From a bacterium (GTDB lineage: Bacteria; NPL-UPA2; JAUVJM01), in assembly GCA_030606215.1 (NCBI GenBank), contig JAUWGW010000006.1:9336-73335 (forward strand): DNA of 64,000 bases. Reading direction: 5' to 3'. Both the position numbers and the translations under genes were made by a program. Under the pieces are notes generated by a model. The model did not search any database. It worked only from the letters and a program-made list of their open reading frames with translations, and was not told the origin of the DNA. Below are positions 1 to 9,451 of the stretch, in pieces. Every line of letters begins with the position of its first letter. The stretch's first letter is position 1.

Positions 1-2
1 AG

Positions 3-698
3 GTTTTGTTTAACTTATTTGACCCGGAAATAAAATTAGCGTTTAAGGTTCGAGCTGGGTATCCTACTGATATGAGACACACATGCTGGGCATTTGGTTC
101 TCCCAAAGCTCATCTTTATGCATACTTGAATTCCAGGATTTTTCCCAACCTATGCAAATGTGATAATGGAAATTATACGCCTGACACTGTTCGGTTAGAA
201 ACAAGCTCAAGCGCAGTGGATGAACAGGCTGCTCTGGAAAAAATAGGGGTGGCAATGGTGGCGGCTCTTCAAGGATGCAAAAGTTTCTCATATGCTGGAA
301 ATCTCTGTGTGGATGACCTTTTTAGCGGTGTGCAGTTTGTAATAGATGTGGAGATATTTAATTATATCAAGGAAACGATAGAATCTTTCGATCCCCATCC
401 GGACATTTTCAGTATGGACGGGTTATATGAAATGCTGAGGGATGTAAGCATAGGAAAGGAGCAGTTCCTATCCCATCCGGACACAGCCGCAAAGTTAAGG
501 AATATTCTACCGTCATCGGAGCGGATTCATCGTGAGAAACTGAGCTCATGGTTTGAGCATAGAAAGACACTCAAAGATAGGGCAAGGGAAGAATGTATAG
601 AAAGGATAAAAAATTTCCCTGAGTATCATTTGCCTGAGGATAAGCAGAAAGAGCTGGATGCGATATACAAGAGAGCAAACGCTGACCTTGTGAAATAA
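3..698 (+). CDS. MttB-family methyltransferase, C-terminal part (cut by window edge)
   Basis: The frame is open to the left edge, so only about the last 230 residues of a protein normally near 470-500 residues are visible. What remains matches the C-terminal half of the MttB superfamily, which moves a methyl group from an N-methylated substrate to a corrinoid protein. Recognisable stretches are CWAFGSPKAHLYAY, YAGNLCVDDLFSGVQFVID and FLSHPDTAAKLR. No in-frame amber codon occurs in the visible part, so nothing can be said about pyrrolysine; many bacterial homologues lack it. The substrate is unknown. A URO-D family gene that could act as a partner methyltransferase lies at 8118-9170 on the same strand, but no corrinoid-protein gene is in the window. 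The next gene starts 19 bases after the stop. Confidence 0.8.
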   Translation, partial: VLFNLFDPEIKLAFKVRAGYPTDMRHTCWAFGSPKAHLYAYLNSRIFPNLCKCDNGNYTPDTVRLETSSSAVDEQAALEKIGVAMVAALQGCKSFSYAGNLCVDDLFSGVQFVIDVEIFNYIKETIESFDPHPDIFSMDGLYEMLRDVSIGKEQFLSHPDTAAKLRNILPSSERIHREKLSSWFEHRKTLKDRAREECIERIKNFPEYHLPEDKQKELDAIYKRANADLVK

Positions 699-717
699 AA
701 ATTGGGAGGGGTTGGGG

Positions 718-1749
718 ATGAAAAAGTTTCGTATTGGGATGATTCGTTGTGATACACATTCCTACTGGTATGGAGCATTTATGGCAAAATGCGATATTGC
801 GCTCTTGCAGAAAAACAGTGTTGCTGTCCATGATTACTTTTGCAGATTTAACGAACTGGCCATTTCGCTTGTTCCGGGACTTGAAATCGTCAGGGTATGG
901 GATTATGATTCCGCTACGGCACAGAAATTCTCCGAGACATTTCTTGGCAAACCACAGGTCTGCGAAACAGTGGAGGAAATGACAGATGGTATTGATGCGG
1001 TGTTTATTGCTGATTCCACTGGAGATGGATCAGACCATCTGGAACTTGCTTCGCCTTTTTTGAAGAAGGGGATACCTGCCTTTGTTGATAAGCCATTTGC
1101 TTCGAGGTTTAAAGATGCAAAGGCAATGGTGAGGCTGGCGAAGAAGAATGATGTGCCGCTTATGTCAGCATCTTTATTGCAAGGATATACCGATACGGCG
1201 ATAGAGTTTCGCCGTCGGTTCAAAGAGATCGGCCCTATCCAACTTGCGGTGAAAAAGGAAATAGAATTTCGCCGACGATTTAGAGAAACTAGCCCTATCC
1301 GACTTGCGGTGGTGAAAGGACTGACAAGCCTTGCCGGTGTCATTCACGGTATATCCATGGTGCAGGGCTTTTTCGGAGATGGTGTAGAGTGGGTGGAATG
1401 TATGGGTTCGCTTCCTCTGGAGTTCCTACTTCTGCATTATAAGAACGGGTTGCAAGCCATTGTGATGAGTCCTTCGAATGAGAGTTTTCACTACACCTGC
1501 TCCTTCCATTGTTCCGTCTATAGTAGGTTCGGTAAGATCCATAATCGTGGAGTTCTCCATATGCCACCCATAGGTGATTTTGAATTTCCCACGGGCACAC
1601 GGCGAATCGTACTTCAGTTTAAGCAGATGCTAAAAATACGTAAGCCTCCCATCCCTTATGAATTTCTACTTGAACTGATTGCTATCATGGATGCCGGAAG
1701 GATGGCTCAACAAAAAGGAAGGCGAATATATTTGAAGGATGTAAAATAA
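718..1749 (+). CDS. Gfo/Idh/MocA family oxidoreductase with internal 20-residue duplication
   Basis: This is a NAD(P)-dependent oxidoreductase-like protein of about 343 residues. An N-terminal Rossmann-type segment ([12 protein letters not shown], then [20 protein letters not shown]) leads to the family's EKP-like site, here [15 protein letters not shown] around residue 124. Sugars or sugar acids are the usual substrates of this family; here the substrate is unknown. I chose the ATG at 718 because GGGAGGGG lies just upstream; a TTG two codons earlier is in frame. Around residues 162-201 a 20-residue segment beginning IEFRRRF occurs twice in tandem (bases 1201-1260 and 1261-1320). It lies 17 bases upstream of a pseudopilin gene and belongs to the 1-9170 cluster. 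The first Rossmann motif is not a clean GxGxxG, so cofactor binding is uncertain. Confidence 0.82.
   Translation: MKKFRIGMIRCDTHSYWYGAFMAKCDIALLQKNSVAVHDYFCRFNELAISLVPGLEIVRVWDYDSATAQKFSETFLGKPQVCETVEEMTDGIDAVFIADSTGDGSDHLELASPFLKKGIPAFVDKPFASRFKDAKAMVRLAKKNDVPLMSASLLQGYTDTAIEFRRRFKEIGPIQLAVKKEIEFRRRFRETSPIRLAVVKGLTSLAGVIHGISMVQGFFGDGVEWVECMGSLPLEFLLLHYKNGLQAIVMSPSNESFHYTCSFHCSVYSRFGKIHNRGVLHMPPIGDFEFPTGTRRIVLQFKQMLKIRKPPIPYEFLLELIAIMDAGRMAQQKGRRIYLKDVK
1201..1320 (+). repeat. Tandem in-frame 60-bp duplication
   Basis: Two adjacent 60-base units (1201-1260 and 1261-1320) align without gaps and differ at 15 of 60 positions by my count. Ten of these fall in the first 50 bases. They encode two copies of a 20-residue peptide starting IEFRRRF and containing PI(Q/R)LAV. 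The length keeps the reading frame of the Gfo/Idh/MocA gene. Confidence 0.9.
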
Positions 1750-1766
1750 GAAAGGGGGAATCAGGA

Positions 1767-2399
1767 ATGTTAAAGAGGATGACTGACAAATTGCATGGTT
1801 TTACCCTCATAGAGTTACTTGTCGTAGTTGCCATAATTGCTGTCCTGGCGGCAATGCTTTTGCCAGCATTAAGCCAGGCAAGGGAGAAAGCAAGGCAGGC
1901 AAAATGCATCAGTAATTTGAGACAACTTGGCACTATACTTATTATGTATAGCATTGATCGTGGGGGATGGATGGTACCCTGGTACGATGGTAGTAAAACC
2001 TGGACTAAGATATTAGACGATGAAAATTATGTTAGTAATACCTCTATTTACCTTTGTCCTTCCTATCCTCCCACGGAACACTCTTCACCTGTATACGCTT
2101 ATGGGTATAATACAAAGGATCCGACAAAAGCTGATTTGGGTATAGGGGAAACTTATCGACTGGATACCGTGAGTTCTTCCAGCTCATACTTTATCCTGGC
2201 AGATAGTATAGAGATAGCCGTGAAAAAACAAACCTACTATATACCTAGTGGAAATACTAGGGAAATACATTGTCGGCACAACGGAATGGCAGATTTACTT
2301 TATGCAGATGGTCATGTAGAAATTGAGAGTCCTGAGGAAATAGATGCCGCCGATAATGGATACTACTTGGCTTGGGGCCACATATATGTGGGAGAGTAA
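1767..2399 (+). CDS. Type II secretion-like pseudopilin (prepilin N-terminus, H-x9-DG tail)
   Basis: This is a 210-residue protein with a class III prepilin leader: G11|FTLIE with Glu at +5, followed by the hydrophobic helix [16 protein letters not shown]. After cleavage and methylation by a prepilin peptidase the product would sit in the envelope as a minor pilin-like subunit. The middle carries the [18 protein letters not shown] signature, and the end has [17 protein letters not shown], the H-x9-DG pattern of the large pseudopilin families of Planctomycetes, Lentisphaerae and related phyla. The ATG follows a GGGGGA ribosome site. No secretion machinery genes are nearby. It sits inside a glycan-use cluster, a common arrangement in those phyla; its role there is unknown. 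Confidence 0.9.
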   Translation: MLKRMTDKLHGFTLIELLVVVAIIAVLAAMLLPALSQAREKARQAKCISNLRQLGTILIMYSIDRGGWMVPWYDGSKTWTKILDDENYVSNTSIYLCPSYPPTEHSSPVYAYGYNTKDPTKADLGIGETYRLDTVSSSSSYFILADSIEIAVKKQTYYIPSGNTREIHCRHNGMADLLYADGHVEIESPEEIDAADNGYYLAWGHIYVGE

Positions 2400-2494
2400 A
2401 ATTTAACATCGGACAGAGTGAAATTTAGCACTTAGTGTGGAATATTTCTGAAAAGGGGCAAAAACATGGAAATGAAAGTAAAGGAGGGTTTGTC

Positions 2495-5245
2495 GTGCTT
2501 ATAAAATCTGTATTGTTTGTTTGGTTAGCTCTTTGTTTTTCTTCTTTGGGTATCGCTGAAGAACAGGGGCTGGTAGCCTATTACGATTTTAACGAAGGCT
2601 CGGAGCTAATAGCACATGATAGGAGTGGAAATAAGAATGATGGGAAGATAATAGGAGCTACCTGGGTAAAGGGTAGATATGGCACTGCTTTAGAGTTTGA
2701 TGGGATAAATGACTATGTTGACTGCGGGGAGAAACCAAGTTTTGATGTTAAAAATGTAGTTACCCTTGAGGCTTGGGTTTTACCTACGAAGGCCCCTTCT
2801 GGAGAACCAGCAATAGTAGGCAAAAAAATCTCCAGATATGCATTGACCTATTACAAAAATGGGAACTGTTACTTCTATATATCTGCTGGTGTTAATCATT
2901 GTGTAGCTCGCCACCTTGCCGTTGGTGTTTGGCATCACATTGTAGCAACATTTGATGGAACAACAATGAATCTGTACGTTGATGGAGATTTAAAGGACAC
3001 TCGCACCTCACTTTACAAAACGATAGATAGTCGTGGTGGAAATCTTTTTATTGGCAAGCGGGATAACGATTATTTCTGCGGCATAATTGACGAAGTTAGA
3101 ATATATAATCGTACTTTATCCGAAGAAGAAATTCAAACCCATTATCAGTCAGATGCAAGAATGAAAAAAGCTGTAGTAAATAATAAAACCGGAACAGATA
3201 CCATGACAAAATTCAGATATAGTCCTGATCAGAGAAGTGAACCCCTTCCACCCTGGCCGCCTGTAGAAGTGAGGAAGAGAAAAGTTATTGTATGGGGAAG
3301 AGAATACACCTTTTCTAATCTCCCTATCCCGGTCTCTATTATTTCTCAGGGGCAAGAGTTATTAGCTAGTTCTCCAAAGCTTGAAGTTCTGGTAGAGGGA
3401 AAACCGCTGGTATGGCAGCCAGTGCGAATTGAAAGAATTTCACCTGCGGTTGCCAAAGTAATTTCTCAGGGGAAAGCAGGAGACTTTCTAATTCAAGGAG
3501 AGAGCTTCGTTGAATTCGATGGGCTGGTCTGGGTTCAACTAAGGCTCAGTTGTACCCAGGAAAAGTTAGTCTCTATCAAAAATTTGAGCCTCAAAATTCC
3601 TCTGAAATCACCCCCAGTTCAGCTTTTTTCCCATCAGCTCGTTAGGACAGCTAATTTTCAAAGCTCGTTTCAGTTATTGACTACTCCAGAACAGTTCTAT
3701 TACACTGGCGCATTGCCTCATGAAGGTTGGAAAGGAGAATTTACCCCACAGGTCTGGGTAGGAAATGTCGATCGGGGACTGGCATGGATTAGTGAATCTC
3801 CACATTCATGGGAAATCGGTCATAAAGAAGCCGTATTGGAACTGATCCCAGACAGCAAAAAAGTGTGGCTGAACGTGACATTTGTATCAATTCCCATTAG
3901 ATTGGAAAAGGAAAGGAATATAGAATTCGGACTAATGGCGACCCCTGTGAAACCTTGGCCAACTGATAGATCTCTTTTGCGGGTATCCCATACTGGTGGG
4001 GGGGCTTTTGAAAAGCTCCGGGATACCTACATTATTCCGCGAAAGGAAGATGGAAAGACCGGACTTGACGACTTTGCCAAGGAGGGGGTTCGTACGCTCG
4101 TCCTGTGGGACTACTACTCGGATGTCTGGGGGTTTCCAAAGATTGTCAGCTCTAAGAATAGAGAGTTTGCTAAGGCATTTGTACAGAAGGCACATAAGCT
4201 GGGTATTCGTGTCATGCCATATCAGGCTACGTTGCAGATCCTGCCCGAAAGACATCCTGAATTTGAGGAACTCAAAAAGCGGTTTCAAGTTTATCCTCAG
4301 TGTGAAGAGAAGGGATATCACAAAGTTAAGCTAACAGATGACTTTATAATGTGGTATGCATCGCAAGCGGCAGCACATATGCGTGAATTTGACCTGGACG
4401 GTTACTACTTGGATACCTTTAATGACCCAGACCGTTTTAACCACAGTGATGTCGTAATGTATGATATACTGCAAACCCGAAAATTATACAAAGCCTTATA
4501 TGAGATAGTTTACAAGGAAAAGGGTAAGCATGGCATTATTTTCCTTCATGATTCTGCACCGCCTCTATTTCCCCTGGCAAGTTTTTCTGACCTCCGCCTA
4601 ACAGGTGAAATGCAATACTGGAGATTGGCTTTCCAGCACCTGACAAGAAGTAGCAATCCTTTGCTGCAGGCTATTCCACTTGAACAGATTCAGGTATGGG
4701 ATATGGGGGAGGTTGTAGGGGTGCCAACGGTTTGGTGCTGGAAGCATCCCGACAAAGAGTATAGGGTGAGAACCGGGTTGGATTTGCTAACATATAAGAC
4801 TGGGGAGTTATTCGATACGGAGGAAGTGTTTAGCATTATGGGACTTTTTCACATACCAATTTTTGCTCGACCTCTCTGGTGGCGATCCCCCAGCCCAGTG
4901 CCGAGAATGTCTCAGATATGGAAGCTGGAGGATGAATTTGGATTGCAGAATGCCAGATGGTACCCCTATTGGGAAAACGCAGGTCTCATTTCTGTCTCTC
5001 CCCCAGAAGTAAAAGTAAGCTTCTATCTCAAAGAAGACTGTTCATTACTAATGCATGTTGCTAATCTGGGAGAGAAGGAGAACATAACTCAGATTAAATT
5101 TACTAGCTCCTCCGGCCTGAAGAGCAAACGGTTTGAGATAATAAATGCTGTGGGAAGTTATCATGTTAGAGGAAGATTGGGGGGAGTGGAATTGAGATTA
5201 CCTCCAGGTCAATCCACACTCTTGATGCTTCGGGTGAAGAAATAA
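2495..5245 (+). CDS. Secreted LamG domain + glycoside hydrolase-like TIM barrel protein
   Basis: From the GTG at 2495 (AAGGAGGG seven bases upstream) the product is 916 residues with a signal peptide (LIKSVLFVWLALCFSSLGIAE). A longer frame from 2435 is possible but would bury that signal. Residues about 25-218 are a LamG/concanavalin-A-like domain (LVAYYDFNEGSE ... FDGINDYVDCG ... DEVRIYNRTLSEEEI). A beta-rich middle leads to a TIM-barrel-like region near residues 520-720, with the acidic motif DLDGYYLDTFNDPDRF near 632. LamG plus a barrel of this sort resembles GH123/DUF6067-like proteins, but I cannot assign a CAZy family. It likely binds and attacks an extracellular polysaccharide. A sugar-binding lipoprotein gene follows after 19 bases. 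Confidence 0.75.
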   Translation: MLIKSVLFVWLALCFSSLGIAEEQGLVAYYDFNEGSELIAHDRSGNKNDGKIIGATWVKGRYGTALEFDGINDYVDCGEKPSFDVKNVVTLEAWVLPTKAPSGEPAIVGKKISRYALTYYKNGNCYFYISAGVNHCVARHLAVGVWHHIVATFDGTTMNLYVDGDLKDTRTSLYKTIDSRGGNLFIGKRDNDYFCGIIDEVRIYNRTLSEEEIQTHYQSDARMKKAVVNNKTGTDTMTKFRYSPDQRSEPLPPWPPVEVRKRKVIVWGREYTFSNLPIPVSIISQGQELLASSPKLEVLVEGKPLVWQPVRIERISPAVAKVISQGKAGDFLIQGESFVEFDGLVWVQLRLSCTQEKLVSIKNLSLKIPLKSPPVQLFSHQLVRTANFQSSFQLLTTPEQFYYTGALPHEGWKGEFTPQVWVGNVDRGLAWISESPHSWEIGHKEAVLELIPDSKKVWLNVTFVSIPIRLEKERNIEFGLMATPVKPWPTDRSLLRVSHTGGGAFEKLRDTYIIPRKEDGKTGLDDFAKEGVRTLVLWDYYSDVWGFPKIVSSKNREFAKAFVQKAHKLGIRVMPYQATLQILPERHPEFEELKKRFQVYPQCEEKGYHKVKLTDDFIMWYASQAAAHMREFDLDGYYLDTFNDPDRFNHSDVVMYDILQTRKLYKALYEIVYKEKGKHGIIFLHDSAPPLFPLASFSDLRLTGEMQYWRLAFQHLTRSSNPLLQAIPLEQIQVWDMGEVVGVPTVWCWKHPDKEYRVRTGLDLLTYKTGELFDTEEVFSIMGLFHIPIFARPLWWRSPSPVPRMSQIWKLEDEFGLQNARWYPYWENAGLISVSPPEVKVSFYLKEDCSLLMHVANLGEKENITQIKFTSSSGLKSKRFEIINAVGSYHVRGRLGGVELRLPPGQSTLLMLRVKK

Positions 5246-5264
5246 GATCGTTAAAAATGATCGG

Positions 5265-6581
5265 ATGATGTTAAAGAAGAAGTTTGCAGACATCAAATCA
5301 CAGTCCTATTTTGACAGTGCCATTAGAACTCTATTCATAATACTGACAGCAAGCTCCATTTTTCTTTCTGGTTGTGGGAGGAAAGAGGAAGGCAAGGTCA
5401 GGTTAAAATATGCCATTTTCTCAACTCCGAAGTACATTCAGCTCGAGAAAGAACTGATTAAGGATTTTGAGAGTAAAAACCCTGACATAAAAGTAGAGTT
5501 GAGGACAGCGGGGTACGGGCTCCATCATGAAAAAATCCAGGTTGAGATAGTAGCCGGTATGGCTCCCGACCTCTGGCTTACTGATGGAGTTTATATCATG
5601 GAGTGGGCTGAACGCGGTGTCATAGAAGAACTGACAGAACTTTTTAATTCCAAGATGAAATCAGAAGAATATTTCGGGCTGCAGGCATTAAGAGATCCGG
5701 AAGGTAGATTGTGGGGTATTCCAAAAGAAATCCAAACCTTCGGATTATTCTATAATAAGGACATTTTTGACCGTTTCGGAGTCCAGTATCCGGACGATTC
5801 CTGGACATGGGATGAGGTTGTATGTGCCGCCAAATCGCTCACCAAGGATACAGATGGTGATGGAAGGGTAGATATTTATGGATTTGGACAGGGAGTAGTT
5901 ACTCTTATTTCAAACCTGATTTATCAATACGGTGGGTCCATACTGGATGAGAAACGCAGAAACTCGCTTCTCAATACACTTCCTGCACGACAAGCCATTG
6001 AATTTGGTCTCTCATTGTGTAAGCAAAAAGTCATGCCAACCCTTGCAGACAAGAGTACATTCAGCGAGCTAGAGATGTTTCGAATGGGAAAACTTGCCAT
6101 GTGCATAGGAAATTATGCTTATGTAAATGAAATAGAGACGACTTTCAATTACTCAGTGGCCTTACCTCCAAAGAAGGTGAATCGCCGGTGCTACTATGAC
6201 CCAAATGCTCTTGTCATAAGCCGGGGAAAATCCCAGGTTGTGAAGGATGCCGCCTGGAGGTATATTGAATATCACTCCAGTTTGGAGGCGCAGATTAAAC
6301 TCGGGAGGAGAGGAGAAGGACTGCCTTTTAACCGGAGAGCCGCCCTCTCAGTAGTAGATACTGAGGAAGCGAGGAAGCATAACCTCAAAGTATTTTATGA
6401 TATGGTTGATGAGTCAGTTGACTATGATGTGAATGGATGCTGGAGGAAATGGAGAAGAGATGCATTTCAAAAAGAAATTGAAAAGGGGGCATTGGGAATA
6501 GTTCCTATAGAGGAGGTGCCAGATAACGCCCACAGGGAAGTGCAAAAGGTCCTTGATGCGTATTATGGAAGTGATTCATGA
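5265..6581 (+). CDS. ABC transporter sugar-binding lipoprotein (family 1)
   Basis: A 438-residue extracytoplasmic solute-binding protein of the SBP_bac_1 type. A positively charged N-region and hydrophobic segment end in the lipobox LSGC with Cys37, so the mature protein is lipid-anchored. Typical features follow: LIKDFESKNPDIKVEL, the early APDLWLTDG segment, and TKDTDGDGRVDIYGFG, a common motif of carbohydrate binders. No permease or ATPase genes adjoin it, so it is a solo binding protein within this window. The start at 5265 has no clear ribosome site. Its stop overlaps the start of the next gene by four bases (ATGA), suggesting coupled translation. The substrate is probably an oligosaccharide released by the preceding enzyme; this is inferred from position only. 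Confidence 0.88.
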   Translation: MMLKKKFADIKSQSYFDSAIRTLFIILTASSIFLSGCGRKEEGKVRLKYAIFSTPKYIQLEKELIKDFESKNPDIKVELRTAGYGLHHEKIQVEIVAGMAPDLWLTDGVYIMEWAERGVIEELTELFNSKMKSEEYFGLQALRDPEGRLWGIPKEIQTFGLFYNKDIFDRFGVQYPDDSWTWDEVVCAAKSLTKDTDGDGRVDIYGFGQGVVTLISNLIYQYGGSILDEKRRNSLLNTLPARQAIEFGLSLCKQKVMPTLADKSTFSELEMFRMGKLAMCIGNYAYVNEIETTFNYSVALPPKKVNRRCYYDPNALVISRGKSQVVKDAAWRYIEYHSSLEAQIKLGRRGEGLPFNRRAALSVVDTEEARKHNLKVFYDMVDESVDYDVNGCWRKWRRDAFQKEIEKGALGIVPIEEVPDNAHREVQKVLDAYYGSDS

Positions 6582-8116
6582 ACGAATACAAGTTATATTG
6601 GGGTGATTTACATACACATCTTGAGGATTTCGACAACAGCGATGCAATCCTTCGTGATGCCCAAGAGAACATCGACTTTTGTGCCGTGCTCTGCTACCCA
6701 TTTGCCTGGGAAAGAAAACGCGGATTGCTAGTTGAAAGTGTCAGGCAACGGCCGGAATTTCTTCAATGGTGGGAAAAACTCCGGGAGTTGGCTCGCACGC
6801 ACCATCACCCCGGCCGCTTTGTCACCTTTCTGGGTTATGAATGGCATGGAAATCGAACACATTATGGTGACCACAATGTGATCTATTTTGATGAAAATAA
6901 TCCATTGGATGATGCATGGGCGTTAGAGGATCTGTACAGAAATCTACAGAAGCGCAGGGCAATTGCCATCCCTCACCACACGGGTTATTGTCGGGGATGG
7001 CGCGGTAAGAACTGGGATGTTTTTGACGAAAAGTTATCCCCTGTGATGGAGGTATTCTCTATACATGGCTCATCCGAAGGTTGCAACACACCGTTTCCCC
7101 TGGAGCAGAATAGTAGCATGGGGCCCCGGACCACAGGCGGTACGCTTCACGATGCCCTCGCGCGGGGTTATCAGGTTGGTGTTATTGGATCAAACGATGG
7201 TTCTGGACTTCCAGGTCGGTGGGGGATTGGACGGGCAGGTGTTTGGGCACGCGAGTGCACACGAGAAGCCATCTGGGAGGCATTGCTGGCGCGCCGCACA
7301 TATGCTACGACCGGAGATCGAATTAAGCTTGATTTTCAAATAAATGGTGCACCTATGGGATCAGTAATACAAAGAGATAGTTCAATAGATGCCGATGTAA
7401 TCATTGAAGGCTCTCACGCCATTGACCGAGTAGAGTTATTGCAAAATGGATACGTTATTGATACATACTGCCACAGTGGTTGCTGGGAAGACCAAGTACA
7501 AAAATCCGGACGGTTCAAGGTTTTTATAGAAGCTGGCTGGGGACCTGCGGCACACTATGGATATCAGCCGATGAATTGGAAGTGGTCGTGTCGTCTTGAT
7601 GTTGAATTGGGTCGTTTAGTGAGTGTGGAGAGATGCTTTTCGCTTTTAGGTCAGAGAGTTAAGTCACATAGTGAGAGCCACTGTACTTGGGAGCTGACTA
7701 CGGCAGGTCGTACAATCCGTAACAACCCCTTTGGAATGTGCCAGGGGATTGTCTTTGAGCTGGAGGGCGACCTCAAGACACGGCTTCGTTTGCAGATGGA
7801 GGGGGTGACACTCGAGCTGTCAGTCGGGGATCTCATAAGAGGATCCCATGTGGTTCCGCTCGTGGAAGAATCAAAACGCAGGGTGCAGGAGACCTTCGGC
7901 CTGGAGGAAAAGGAGTTGGGTAACTGTGATACATACTACTCCAATGCCCGAAAAATTAAACTGCACAAGGCAATTCCGGAGAGAGGTTACCGGGTCGCTC
8001 ACACGTTTCGCAATCTCAATCTGACTAAGGGTCGCAATTACTTCTATGTAAGAGTGTCGCAGCTCAATGGGCAGTTGGCATGGTCATCGCCGATTTGGAT
8101 GGACTCTAAGTCATGA
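6578..8116 (+). CDS. DUF3604 / PHP-like metal-dependent hydrolase
   Basis: A 512-residue protein beginning with LYWGDLHTH, the signature of DUF3604 proteins, a branch related to PHP metal-dependent phosphoesterases. Further possible metal-ligand histidines occur in FLGYEWHG, THYGDHNVIYF and AIPHHTGYC within the first 140 residues, then a VIGSNDGSG segment near residue 205 and a beta-rich C-terminal half (about 260-512). Family members often sit in sulfatase and glycan clusters, but the chemistry is not established. Translation is coupled to the upstream lipoprotein gene by a four-base overlap and a URO-D family gene starts one base after its stop. Confidence 0.8.
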   Translation: MNEYKLYWGDLHTHLEDFDNSDAILRDAQENIDFCAVLCYPFAWERKRGLLVESVRQRPEFLQWWEKLRELARTHHHPGRFVTFLGYEWHGNRTHYGDHNVIYFDENNPLDDAWALEDLYRNLQKRRAIAIPHHTGYCRGWRGKNWDVFDEKLSPVMEVFSIHGSSEGCNTPFPLEQNSSMGPRTTGGTLHDALARGYQVGVIGSNDGSGLPGRWGIGRAGVWARECTREAIWEALLARRTYATTGDRIKLDFQINGAPMGSVIQRDSSIDADVIIEGSHAIDRVELLQNGYVIDTYCHSGCWEDQVQKSGRFKVFIEAGWGPAAHYGYQPMNWKWSCRLDVELGRLVSVERCFSLLGQRVKSHSESHCTWELTTAGRTIRNNPFGMCQGIVFELEGDLKTRLRLQMEGVTLELSVGDLIRGSHVVPLVEESKRRVQETFGLEEKELGNCDTYYSNARKIKLHKAIPERGYRVAHTFRNLNLTKGRNYFYVRVSQLNGQLAWSSPIWMDSKS

Positions 8117-8117
8117 A

Positions 8118-9170
8118 ATGAAACAGGCAGAGGTCAAAAAAGCTTGGTTAACTGCAGGTAATCGAGCACGTGTCATAGCCACATTGAGTCATAAGAAATC
8201 AGACAAGGTGCCTTATAATGTAAGTTTTACCCGAAAGGCACGTGCTAAGATGATTGAATCTTATGGAGATCCTGATTTCGAATCAAAATTGGGAAATTGT
8301 CTGACAGTGATGCGTTGTGAGCCCAAAGATAGTTGGAAAGAGGTAAACCCCAATATTTGGGAGGACCAATTCAGAGTCCAGTGGAATCGGACCGTAGATA
8401 AAGATATAGGTGTGGTTTGTAATTGTTTAGTAACACCGGATAATATCAATGAATATGAATTTCCTGACCCAGATGATCCGTTAAGATATGATGATTATAA
8501 CGAGATTATTAAAACAAAGAAAGATGGATTTTTTGTAGTAGCTCTCGGATTTAGCCTATTTGAAAGAGCTTGGACTCTCACCGGTATGGAGAATTTACTT
8601 ATGGCGATGATCTCCGATAAGGATTTTGCCAATTCTTTGCTGGATAAGATTTTGGATTTCAATCTAAGAATAATCGAAAATGCTTGCCTCTTTGATATTG
8701 ATGCGATGATGTTTGGAGATGATTGGGGGCAGCAGACTGGTCTTATCATGGGCCCAAAACTTTGGCGGGAATTTATCAAGCCTCGTATCAAACAGATGTA
8801 TGAGTTAGTAAAATCAAAGGGCAAATTCGTCTTCATCCATTCTTGCGGCAAAGTGGATGAAATATTTCCAGATTTGATAGATTGTGGTGTGGATGTATTT
8901 AATCCGTTTCAACCTGAGGTAATGAATGTATTTGAGATGAAGAAGAGATATGGTAGTTCACTAAGTTTCTATGGTGGTATCAGCACCCAGCGGACTTTAC
9001 CCTATGGGACTGTCACTGAGGTGAAAGACGAAGTCAAGCGACTGCTCGATGTTATCGGGGAAAATGGGGGTTACATTGCAGCTCCTGCACACGCTATACC
9101 AGCTGATGCAAAGCCCGAAAACATTGCTGCCATGATAGAAGTTTTACAACATCAATTTCCACAAATATGA
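8118..9170 (+). CDS. Uroporphyrinogen decarboxylase family protein (MtaA/MtbA-like methyltransferase type)
   Basis: From the ATG at 8118 the product is 350 residues; a longer frame from 8067 would run through the end of the previous gene. It is a URO-D superfamily TIM barrel. The segment FIHSCGKVDEIFPDLIDCGVDVFNPFQPE (shown here only as family evidence, near residue 235) contains the H-x-C-G zinc-site pattern of corrinoid-linked methyltransferases rather than the residues of haem-pathway HemE. FGDDWGQQTGLIMGP and FYGGISTQRTLPYG are also typical. No haem genes are nearby, so a role in methyl transfer, perhaps with the MttB-family protein at the window start, is more likely than haem synthesis. 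Substrate unknown. Confidence 0.8.
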   Translation: MKQAEVKKAWLTAGNRARVIATLSHKKSDKVPYNVSFTRKARAKMIESYGDPDFESKLGNCLTVMRCEPKDSWKEVNPNIWEDQFRVQWNRTVDKDIGVVCNCLVTPDNINEYEFPDPDDPLRYDDYNEIIKTKKDGFFVVALGFSLFERAWTLTGMENLLMAMISDKDFANSLLDKILDFNLRIIENACLFDIDAMMFGDDWGQQTGLIMGPKLWREFIKPRIKQMYELVKSKGKFVFIHSCGKVDEIFPDLIDCGVDVFNPFQPEVMNVFEMKKRYGSSLSFYGGISTQRTLPYGTVTEVKDEVKRLLDVIGENGGYIAAPAHAIPADAKPENIAAMIEVLQHQFPQI

Positions 9171-9263
9171 AGATTGGATTAGCTTGAAGTTTGATAGATG
9201 ACATTTTTGACTTGCAATAACAGTAATGTCATTTACTACTTGTGATGAGAGGAAAAAGCTACA

Positions 9264-9353
9264 TCAAGTTTCGAAACATGATGGGTTAATGATGATGTTG
9301 TCTATCAATCTTGTTTTGCCGATCCACACGGCGAGAGCTATGAGCACAGCTTC
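9264..9353 (-). pseudogene. Relic of the 3' end of a second panC
   Basis: Read on the minus strand, 9353-9285 encodes EAVLIALAVWIGK then TRLIDNIIIN, matching the last residues of the intact PanC (PVLIAIAVWIGK, TRLIDNIIVN) encoded at 11381-11313. The frame then runs out to a TGA at 9264-9266. About ten codons differ and most of the differences are synonymous, so the copy diverged while still under selection, or came from a related genome. Homology stops abruptly at the Glu codon (9351-9353). Confidence 0.8.
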
Positions 9354-9451
9354 AAAGTGTAGTAAAGTAAACTATTCTTGATTATTCATTATTTAAATCT
9401 AACACAGGAATTCCGCAACTAAAAAACTTTTCTTGTAATCCACCATAAACT

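Noticed and set aside
3-698. Pyrrolysine-containing MttB
   Set aside because: No in-frame amber codon occurs in the visible part, and the region where one would be expected is not in the window.
8067-8117. Extended N-terminus for the URO-D protein
   Set aside because: The extra codons lie wholly inside the DUF3604 gene and do not match the family; the ATG at 8118 fits.
9171-9264. Terminator after the URO-D gene
   Set aside because: The ATGACATT/AATGTCAT inverted repeat has a loop of about 19 bases and no T-tract, so termination is not supported.
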